From Campylobacterales bacterium (GTDB taxonomy: Bacteria; Campylobacterota; Campylobacteria; Campylobacterales; QNZT01): a stretch of 5,776 bases of DNA. This document shows, piece by piece, positions 1-5,776 of the stretch (the first letter of the stretch is position 1; each line of letters begins with the position of its first letter). A program made the translations under genes and the position numbers. The notes under the pieces are model-generated. The model did no database searches. It saw nothing but the letters and a program-made list of their open reading frames with translations, and was not told where the DNA came from. The stretch spans positions 1 through 5,776 of the forward strand of contig JALWKJ010000075.1 of NCBI GenBank assembly GCA_027081495.1, written 5' to 3'.

Positions 1-2928
1 AAGATCGTCAAAATCCAGATCCGCTATTTCGTTATCGACCATTATTACTTTATAATTATGCTCGACGATAGAATCTAAAAATTGCGCCGTAGAATTGGCT
101 ATATCGACGCTATCGTATAGTTGTGAGAGAATTTTCTCGAAAATTCTCGTTTCGACTTTACTCTTTTTGTAAACCAATATATTATGTCTTTGATTACGAT
201 CTGTTCGGGGATGAGTTTTTATCTCTTTTTGATCGCTTGTTTGTTCATTTTTCTCAAAATCATCGGAGTCTGTTTTTTTATCGCTTTTAACCGGTATCGA
301 GTATGATTTTAGAAGCTCTATTATATCTTTTTGCGTTATCGGTTTTGGCAGGTATTCGTCAAATCCGTCGTTTAAAAACTTCTCTCTGTCTCCTTTTAAA
401 GCATTTGCCGTAAGCGCTATAACGGGTACATGATTTAGGGAATTTTCCTCTTCGTATGCCAAGATTTTTTTAGTCGCGCTTACGCCGTCCATAACCGGCA
501 TCGCGATATCCATAAAAATCAGATCGAAATCCCCGCTTTTTCTCGCCTCCAGAGCCTCTTTGCCGTTTTCTACGGTCGTAACCTTTAGATCTTGCGATGT
601 AAGAATCTTTTTGATGAGTTTTTGGTTTATCTCATTGTCTTCGGCTACGAGTATTTGGTATTTGTCTTTATGTTTTAAGATTTTCTTTTTGATATCGGCG
701 ATTTTGGCTTCGGGAAAATCGGCTTTCGTTTCTATAGAGGAGAGTTGTTTTGCCAGCTTCGTAAGATACAAAGGCTCATGTAAAATAAAAATATTTTCCG
801 ATTTAAACGATTCCGATTTAAGTCGCATAGGAGTAGTAACGATTAAAAGGGTCGGAATATTTAGCGATTTGACTATATTGAACTCTTCATCGTTTAGATA
901 CTCTTTTTGTGCGATTATAAGGTTGATCTCTTTTAGCGCGTCTTCTTTTGTGAGATCGTCAAATGTCGCGACTTGTGATGCCGCGCCGAGATATTCGAGC
1001 TGTTGGAGCAAAGTAGTCGTAAGAGGAGAGTTTTTCTCTTTTGTCAAGATTAACGGATGAAAGTGTTTGTATCTATTTTTATATTTATTTCTAAGCGGTT
1101 TTTCTTTATTAAATTCAAGAGTGAAGTAAAATTTACTCCCTTTGCCCTTTTGGCTTTGTACTTTCAGTTCACCGTCCATTAATTTAACATAATTTGAAGA
1201 GATAGTAAGCCCCAGACCGGTACCACCGTATTTACGGGTAATCGTCGAATCCGCTTGTGAAAAGGCGTCGAAAATATCCTGCATCTCCTCTTTGCTCATG
1301 CCGATACCGGTATCGGCGACCTCAAAATAGATTCTCTCTTTGTTTTCTCTGTGAGAGTTGAGTTTTTTGATCGTAAGAGATATGTGCCCGCCCTCATTTG
1401 TAAATTTCATGGCGTTTGAGATCAGGTTCAAAAGAACCTCTTTTATCTTCGTTATATCCCCAAGAAGATAGTTGTTAAAATCCGTGTCCATATATAAAGA
1501 GAGATTTATATCCTTGCTTTCCGCCTTTGGCATATAGACATCGATAGTATTCTCAAACTCTTCTACGGGTGAAAAGACTATATCTTCTATCTCGATTTTT
1601 TGACTCTCGATTTTTGACAGATCAAGAATATTGTTTATAATCTCAAGAAGATTATTTGTGCTTTTATGGATAATATCGACATATTCGCTCTCTTCGGCTC
1701 CTAAGTTACTATTTTTAAGAAGATCGGTAAAACCTATTATGCCGTTAATAGGGGTTCTTATTTCATGAGACATGTTCGCGAGAAATATACTTTTAGCGGC
1801 GTTTGCCTTTTCGGCTTTTCTTTTTTCGACGGAAATTTTGTCAACCGTTTTTTCAACGACATCATATGTCTGTTTTATCCCTTCGGTAGTATTGAGATTT
1901 ATCGTATCCTCGATCAGCGCATACTCGATCGTTTTATCAAGCAGCTTTTCAAGATTGCTTGTATTTGTTAAAAATGGGAACAATCTTTTATAGATATAAA
2001 ACATATAGAGCGTTGAAAGGAGTATCAAAGAGAGCAAGATAAGCTTTAAAAGTTCAAAATTTTTGGAATTTTTAGTTTTGGAAAATATTTTTTTAAAAAG
2101 TATCCGCGCGGCTTCGTTTACCGATACGATTTTATTTGTTTCGATAGTAAACCATTCAAGCGGTTTTGTTTCGACGGCTTCTTCTTTTAAAAGGGCTCGT
2201 TTGATCGCGTCGCTTTTTTTTACGGAAACCAGAAAAGACGGATCGTTCAAAAAAGAGGAGATCTCTTTTCTTATAGGCGGTTGCAGCGATGTAAACGCGG
2301 GAGTTATAGTGCTGCTTTTAAAAAGATTCATTAAATAGAGTTTATCCGTTTTTATATCTTCAGCCAAAAGATTACTTACGACATCTCTCTCGTTTGCGAT
2401 AGATTTCATGACTTTTACGGCGTTTATGTAACTATTGCCGATCTTTGCGAGTTCGTAATCGCCTGAAGAGACGAGAGTCGTTTCGCTTTTTTGTATGATC
2501 AAAGTGAGAAGGTCGTTGAAATAGTTAAATATAGGTTCAAACGAGGCGTTTTTAGACTCCGCGGTTTTTCGTATTTGATTTATCTTTTTTATTTGAGATA
2601 TGAGATTATACGCGATTTCGTCGCCGTGGGTATTAGCGTTGAAATTTATAACCGCGTTTATTGCGCTGTTAGTCGAAAGGCGTTGCTCTTGCAAAAGTCT
2701 TTTTACTTTTTCATCATCTTTTTCGGATAGATATATCGTAGTGAGTCCCCGTTCGGTAGCGAGATTCATAAAGAGTGTTTTAAGCGCTCTAGCCTCAAGA
2801 GCTTTTGTTTCAAGCTTCTGATAGCCCGTATAGTTTTTATAAGCGTCATATATAAAATATCCACTAATCAGCGCCAATAAAATTATCGGCGCAATAGAAA
2901 TCAGCCGTAAATTGCGTTTAACATTCAT
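1..2928 (-). CDS. Hybrid sensor histidine kinase with NIT-like periplasmic sensor and several receiver domains (3' end outside window)
   Basis: This membrane-bound sensor kinase should autophosphorylate on a His and pass phosphate to its own receiver. My reading gives 976 codons with no stop before the left edge. ATG at 2928 is the first possible start, because an in-frame TAA lies at 2935-2937. Domains: TM1 about residues 9-27; periplasmic region about 30-290 resembling the NIT family (ERGL at 59-62, QR at 82-83, a second ERD at 180-182); TM2 about 294-314; about 60 helical residues with no clear HAMP; HisKA with His388 in HEIRTP; HATPase with N box Asn501/Asn505, DTGIG from Asp539, F box 553-556 and GGTGLGL 568-574. 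Then come a degenerate receiver (about 618-735, Glu718 where Lys-Pro is usual), a canonical receiver (about 758-875: Glu763/Asp764, Asp807, Thr840, Lys862) and the start of a third (from 915) with Lys921/Lys922 for the acidic pair but Asp965 kept. The NIT family binds nitrate/nitrite in NasR; the ligand here is unknown. An Hpt domain could lie beyond the edge. Confidence 0.93.
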   Translation of the reverse strand, partial: MNVKRNLRLISIAPIILLALISGYFIYDAYKNYTGYQKLETKALEARALKTLFMNLATERGLTTIYLSEKDDEKVKRLLQEQRLSTNSAINAVINFNANTHGDEIAYNLISQIKKINQIRKTAESKNASFEPIFNYFNDLLTLIIQKSETTLVSSGDYELAKIGNSYINAVKVMKSIANERDVVSNLLAEDIKTDKLYLMNLFKSSTITPAFTSLQPPIRKEISSFLNDPSFLVSVKKSDAIKRALLKEEAVETKPLEWFTIETNKIVSVNEAARILFKKIFSKTKNSKNFELLKLILLSLILLSTLYMFYIYKRLFPFLTNTSNLEKLLDKTIEYALIEDTINLNTTEGIKQTYDVVEKTVDKISVEKRKAEKANAAKSIFLANMSHEIRTPINGIIGFTDLLKNSNLGAEESEYVDIIHKSTNNLLEIINNILDLSKIESQKIEIEDIVFSPVEEFENTIDVYMPKAESKDINLSLYMDTDFNNYLLGDITKIKEVLLNLISNAMKFTNEGGHISLTIKKLNSHRENKERIYFEVADTGIGMSKEEMQDIFDAFSQADSTITRKYGGTGLGLTISSNYVKLMDGELKVQSQKGKGSKFYFTLEFNKEKPLRNKYKNRYKHFHPLILTKEKNSPLTTTLLQQLEYLGAASQVATFDDLTKEDALKEINLIIAQKEYLNDEEFNIVKSLNIPTLLIVTTPMRLKSESFKSENIFILHEPLYLTKLAKQLSSIETKADFPEAKIADIKKKILKHKDKYQILVAEDNEINQKLIKKILTSQDLKVTTVENGKEALEARKSGDFDLIFMDIAMPVMDGVSATKKILAYEEENSLNHVPVIALTANALKGDREKFLNDGFDEYLPKPITQKDIIELLKSYSIPVKSDKKTDSDDFEKNEQTSDQKEIKTHPRTDRNQRHNILVYKKSKVETRIFEKILSQLYDSVDIANSTAQFLDSIVEHNYKVIMVDNEIADLDFDDL
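127..148. repeat. Perfect 10-bp inverted repeat inside the kinase gene
   Basis: The arms GAGAATTTTC (127-136) and GAAAATTCTC (139-148) are exact reverse complements separated by TC. The repeat sits in the segment coding for the first helix of the third, degenerate receiver. A hairpin with a slightly wider loop, or a dimeric protein site, is possible. With Phe, Ile, Glu and Lys codons in AT-rich DNA, coincidence is equally plausible. Confidence 0.5.
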
Positions 2929-2939
2929 TACTCTTTATA

Positions 2940-2943
2940 CTCC
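2940..2943 (-). promoter_or_regulatory. Possible Shine-Dalgarno of the hybrid kinase gene
   Basis: On the minus strand GGAG lies 11 bases before the ATG at 2928, inside the 22-base gap after the PAS gene. The spacing is longer than usual, and an AAAGAG much closer to the ATG is too near to be a good site. Initiation may be weak or coupled to translation of the gene upstream. Confidence 0.4.
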
Positions 2944-2950
2944 AAAGGTT

Positions 2951-4864
2951 TTATACGGCGATTGCGGCAAAATGTTCCCTATATATTTTCGTATCTTCTT
3001 TCAATTCATTCAGTTTTTGCTCAATCGCGACTTTATCTTTATCATCACATAACTTTGCGAGTGATTTAACAATATCGATCATAGCGTCAAACCCAAGAAT
3101 TTCGGCGGAGCTTTTTATTTTGATGAGACTATATTTTATATTGTCGAAATCGTCAATTTTTATATACTCTTCTATCAGAGCCGTCGTTGACTGCGTATCG
3201 TTTAAAAACTCATCGATAAAATCGAGCTCTTCTTCTTTGCTAAGTCCAAGCGAACCTAAAGACGGCAAAGATATCTCGGTTTTCATTTTGGGCGTTAATT
3301 CGATATTGTCATCGGATTTTATAGGTTCTTTATTTATAGATTGCTGATTTCGCGCTATTTTGTCGTCATTATCTTCGTTCTCGTGTACTAATGAAAAAGT
3401 TATCTCGGCGTCGTCGTTTTTTTCATTTTTATCCGCCGCGGCAAAAACATTTTTTAAAGTTTCTTCAAAAGAGTTCTCTTTTTGCGAAGTTTCGGATAAA
3501 CTTTTATCCGCATTTAAAGTTTGGATGTCAACGGGCTCTTTTTTGTCGTCTTCATCAGGCTCTTTTTTTAAAAAATCAAGAAGATTGTTTTGATTTTTCA
3601 TCTCAATCGTTTCGTTTTCATCGTGTTTTGTCTCAACCGTCGTTTTTTTCTTTTCGGTCTCGTCTGTTTTTGTATCGTTTTGTGCGATATCGATTTTTAA
3701 AAGCTCTTTTAACTCCATAGCGGCCTCTTTTTGTTCGCTCGGCTCTTCTTTGACATCTTGATCGATCTCTTTTATATCCGATTTGATTTGCGATATCAAG
3801 GACTCTTTCGATCGATTTTGATCGATTTTTAAATCGGCTTCTTTTGTTTCGTTCTCGTTTGATTTTATATCAAAAAGTTCCAGTGAAAATTCGTTTTCAT
3901 CTAAACTCGTTTCATTTTGAGGCTCTTTGTTCTCAACGGTTTTTAGTTCTTTCGCCTCGTTTGTGTCGGATTTTTCAACTTTTAAAAGATCAAAATTAAG
4001 CTCGAAAGGTTTTTGTTCCTCTTCGACTTCTTTTAAGTTGTCGTTTTCTAAATTTAAAGCGGTCTCTTTGGATTGTTCGTTTTTTAAAGCGTTGAAAAAA
4101 GCCGTGTTTGACGATTCGCTCTTTTCATCTTCCTCCTCTTTTTTAGGGGGTATATGCTCAAAAGGTTTGATATTTTCTTCAATTTTTAAGATTTCGTTTT
4201 TTTCGTCTTTTGGTTCAAACTCTTTAAAATCATCTATCTCTTCGCTTTGGTGATCTTCTTTTGTCTGCGTATCTTCAAACGAACCGAGTATGAATCCGGA
4301 ATGTTCGGGCAAGTTTATTTCAGGCTCTTTTATCTCCTCTTTTGGCGCTTGAAACTCCTTTTCTATATCCAAAAGAGGCTTGGAAATCGCCGGTTTTTCA
4401 TAAAGGGGTTTACTCTCTTTGCTTTCTTGTTTATCCGGTTGGCTTATATTGAAATCTTTTGTTAAATTTTGTAAACTAAAATGGCTGTTTTGATGAGATC
4501 TTTGATCATGAACATCGGTTTTTGATATGGTAGTAAAGTTTTCGTTGATCAGTTTGACGCTGTAAATTTTTTCAAGACCGTCATACGCCTGATTTAAAAA
4601 TACCTCTTTTATAGTAATCTCTACGCTAAGTTCTCCGCCGTTTTTTTTGCCGATAAGCGCTTTTTTATTCGCCGCGCCGCTGTAGAGTATGTAGTGTATC
4701 CAGGAGAAATTTTCAAATTTATGTATATATCCCTCTCTTTTTATAAAAAGATCGGCAAAATCACCATGCATCGAGCAAAACTCTTCAAGATCCTCATATC
4801 CTAAAAATGTAAGCGTCTCTGCACTCATACCTATAAATTTAAAGTTTTGGTCATATAGTATCAC
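2951..4864 (-). CDS. PAS-like protein with long acidic linker and His-less Hpt-like C-terminal domain
   Basis: This is a soluble protein with no signal peptide or membrane segment; I cannot name its function. I chose GTG at 4864 (637 aa) because AAGGA lies 7 bases before it; an in-frame TTG at 4909 would add 15 residues and overlap uvrC. Residue numbers here start at the GTG. Residues 1-107 look like a PAS fold (opening strands, FLGY, an aromatic WIHY segment, a final KIYSVKL strand). Residues about 108-530 are low-complexity and rich in Glu, Lys, Asp and Asn, with no Cys or Trp, one Tyr and three Arg, which suggests disorder. Six short hydrophobic motifs such as LLDIEK and LLKVEK recur there. 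Residues about 537-637 form helices resembling an Hpt domain, but Ile581 (codon 3122-3124) replaces the phospho-accepting His in the H-x-L-K-G motif. It ends 22 bases before the hybrid kinase, which suggests a shared signalling role. Co-transcription, disorder and partner are inferences. Confidence 0.88.
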   Translation of the reverse strand: MILYDQNFKFIGMSAETLTFLGYEDLEEFCSMHGDFADLFIKREGYIHKFENFSWIHYILYSGAANKKALIGKKNGGELSVEITIKEVFLNQAYDGLEKIYSVKLINENFTTISKTDVHDQRSHQNSHFSLQNLTKDFNISQPDKQESKESKPLYEKPAISKPLLDIEKEFQAPKEEIKEPEINLPEHSGFILGSFEDTQTKEDHQSEEIDDFKEFEPKDEKNEILKIEENIKPFEHIPPKKEEEDEKSESSNTAFFNALKNEQSKETALNLENDNLKEVEEEQKPFELNFDLLKVEKSDTNEAKELKTVENKEPQNETSLDENEFSLELFDIKSNENETKEADLKIDQNRSKESLISQIKSDIKEIDQDVKEEPSEQKEAAMELKELLKIDIAQNDTKTDETEKKKTTVETKHDENETIEMKNQNNLLDFLKKEPDEDDKKEPVDIQTLNADKSLSETSQKENSFEETLKNVFAAADKNEKNDDAEITFSLVHENEDNDDKIARNQQSINKEPIKSDDNIELTPKMKTEISLPSLGSLGLSKEEELDFIDEFLNDTQSTTALIEEYIKIDDFDNIKYSLIKIKSSAEILGFDAMIDIVKSLAKLCDDKDKVAIEQKLNELKEDTKIYREHFAAIAV

Positions 4865-4871
4865 TGATTTA

Positions 4872-4876
4872 TCCTT
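4872..4876 (-). promoter_or_regulatory. Shine-Dalgarno supporting the GTG start of the PAS gene
   Basis: AAGGA on the minus strand lies 7 bases before the GTG at 4864 and directly after the uvrC stop codon (4881-4883). It is the best ribosome binding site near this junction. The rival TTG at 4909 has only a weak GGA about 8 bases upstream. If the TTG were used, this site would simply be Ser-Lys-Asp codons. Confidence 0.6.
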
Positions 4877-4880
4877 ACTT

Positions 4881-5776
4881 TTATGAAATATTTTTGATAT
4901 TTTGAGCAATATTCATTCCAACGACCAAAGAAAGTTCTTTTGTAGTCGCGTTTTGAATATTTTCAAAAGTTTCAAAATATTGCAAGAGTTTTTTCACAGT
5001 CGCGTCTCCCACCCCTTTTTTTTGAAGAAGTGAGATTTCCTGATCGGATTTTCGCTTCTGTTTTTGGTGAAAAGAGACGGCAAAACGGTGCGCTTCATCT
5101 CTTAGGCGTTGTAAAAAATGTAATCTTTTATCAAAAGCGGAAAGTTTTAAAACTCCGTCTTTCGTATAGATTATATCCTTTACGCCGCCTTTGGAACGCA
5201 TCGCTTTGGCGTCTCTTTTCTCTTTTGCAATTGCTACTATATCGACATAAACGCCGCTTTTTTTAACTATCTTTTCGGCAAGTTTTCGTAATGTCTCACC
5301 GCCGTCGATGAGCATCAAATCGGGAGGAGAAATTTTCTTAAAAGCGGCGACTCTTCTATTTATGAGTTCTCTCATCTGAGCATATTCGTCTTTTGCTTCA
5401 AGATTGTAGCGGCGATAATCCTCTTTTTTAAATCCTCCGTCATATTTTACGATGGCGCCTACAATCGCTTGGGATTGCATATGTGAGTTGTCGTAAGCTT
5501 CTATCACGAAAGGGGTGTTTTGAAGATTTAAAACTTTTTTTAGATCTTCATAAATATCCGATGAATCTTTTTGTATTGAGAGTCTTAAAATCTCTTTTGC
5601 GTTTTTTAACGCTAGATTTACGACTCTTTTTTTCTCTCCGATTTTCGGAATCGTTATTTTGCATGAATTTTTAAATTTCTCTTTTAACATCTCTTCTATA
5701 AGAGTTATTTCTGAAAAATCTTCAAGTACTAGTATCTCTTTAATCTTATAAGGCAGCTGTTTTTGGTAATAGTTTA
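4881..5776 (-). CDS. uvrC: UvrABC system protein C, excinuclease subunit (C-terminal part; 5' end outside window)
   Basis: UvrC makes the two incisions flanking DNA lesions in nucleotide excision repair, acting with UvrA and UvrB. The frame is open from the right edge (first whole codon at 5774) to TAA at 4881-4883, about 297 residues of a protein usually near 600. The GIY-YIG nuclease, and probably the UvrB-binding UVR motif, lie outside the window. The visible part is the RNase H-like endonuclease domain plus a C-terminal helix-hairpin-helix region. Catalytic residues are recognisable: Asp in YDNSH (codon 5490-5492), Asp in LMLIDGG (5304-5306) and His in RDEAHRFA (5088-5090); the KKEDYRRYNL segment is also typical. 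The last 50 or so residues (about 5039-4884) carry the KKGVGDATVKKLL hairpin. The ATG at 5690 is an internal Met, because conserved UvrC-like sequence (YYQKQLPYKI) continues upstream of it. The protein looks intact in this part. The PAS gene follows directly, so uvrC probably heads or belongs to the same transcript. Confidence 0.96.
   Translation of the reverse strand, partial: NYYQKQLPYKIKEILVLEDFSEITLIEEMLKEKFKNSCKITIPKIGEKKRVVNLALKNAKEILRLSIQKDSSDIYEDLKKVLNLQNTPFVIEAYDNSHMQSQAIVGAIVKYDGGFKKEDYRRYNLEAKDEYAQMRELINRRVAAFKKISPPDLMLIDGGETLRKLAEKIVKKSGVYVDIVAIAKEKRDAKAMRSKGGVKDIIYTKDGVLKLSAFDKRLHFLQRLRDEAHRFAVSFHQKQKRKSDQEISLLQKKGVGDATVKKLLQYFETFENIQNATTKELSLVVGMNIAQNIKNIS

Noticed and set aside
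560..1060. 166-codon plus-strand open frame
   Set aside because: It lies wholly antisense to the receiver-encoding part of the kinase, its product is Ser/Phe-rich as expected from reading that DNA backwards, and it has no domain I recognise.
2922..2924. Second ATG just inside the kinase start
   Set aside because: It is in another frame from the ATG at 2928; only the 2928 frame runs open to the window edge and encodes the kinase domains.
2929..2950. Terminator or promoter between the PAS gene and the kinase
   Set aside because: The gap is only 22 bases and shows no hairpin or convincing -10/-35 pair.
3823..3836. Inverted repeat CGATTT-TT-AAATCG next to a doubled ATCGATTTT
   Set aside because: It is short, lies within the Lys/Asp/Ile-rich linker coding sequence, and has no context pointing to a terminator or operator.
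3120..4253. Several plus-strand open frames of 75-109 codons
   Set aside because: They are antisense to the acidic linker gene. GAA/AAA-rich codons read in reverse give TTC/TTT-rich frames with few stops, which explains the Ser/Phe-rich products.
5688..5690. ATG at 5690 as the start of a separate 269-residue protein
   Set aside because: UvrC-like sequence continues in frame upstream of it to the right edge, so it is an internal Met of a longer uvrC.

Overview
The window reads as chromosomal DNA of a member of the Campylobacterota (Epsilonproteobacteria), perhaps a Sulfurimonas- or Sulfuricurvum-like genus. This rests on the AT-rich composition, heavy use of ATA, AAA, AGA and TTT codons, tight same-strand packing, and large multi-domain two-component proteins; the genus is a guess. 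All recognisable genes lie on the minus strand, so transcription runs from high to low coordinates. There is no gene-free stretch above about 25 bases, and I see no RNA gene, insertion sequence, CRISPR array or intergenic terminator.

In transcription order: (1) positions 5776 to 4881 hold the C-terminal part of uvrC, the nucleotide excision repair endonuclease subunit; its N-terminal half lies beyond the right edge. (2) Positions 4864 (or 4909) to 2951 encode an unusual soluble protein with an N-terminal PAS-like domain, about 420 residues of acidic Lys/Glu/Asp/Asn-rich and probably disordered linker, and a C-terminal helical domain that resembles a histidine phosphotransfer (Hpt) domain but has Ile where the phospho-accepting His should be. 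(3) Positions 2928 to 1 encode a large membrane-bound hybrid histidine kinase. It has two membrane helices around a NIT-like periplasmic sensor, a complete HisKA/HATPase core (His388), a degenerate receiver, a canonical receiver (Asp807), and the start of a third receiver whose acidic pair is replaced by two lysines. It leaves the left edge after 976 codons without a stop.

Spacing is 16 bases (or a 29-base overlap) between uvrC and the PAS gene, and 22 bases between the PAS gene and the kinase, so the three are probably co-transcribed. The most notable content is the signalling pair: a kinase carrying intact and apparently inactivated receivers, next to a linker-rich PAS protein ending in a His-less Hpt-like domain. 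My inference is that the PAS protein is a scaffold or allosteric partner of the kinase or of another signalling complex rather than a phosphorelay step. Nothing in the sequence proves that the two proteins interact.
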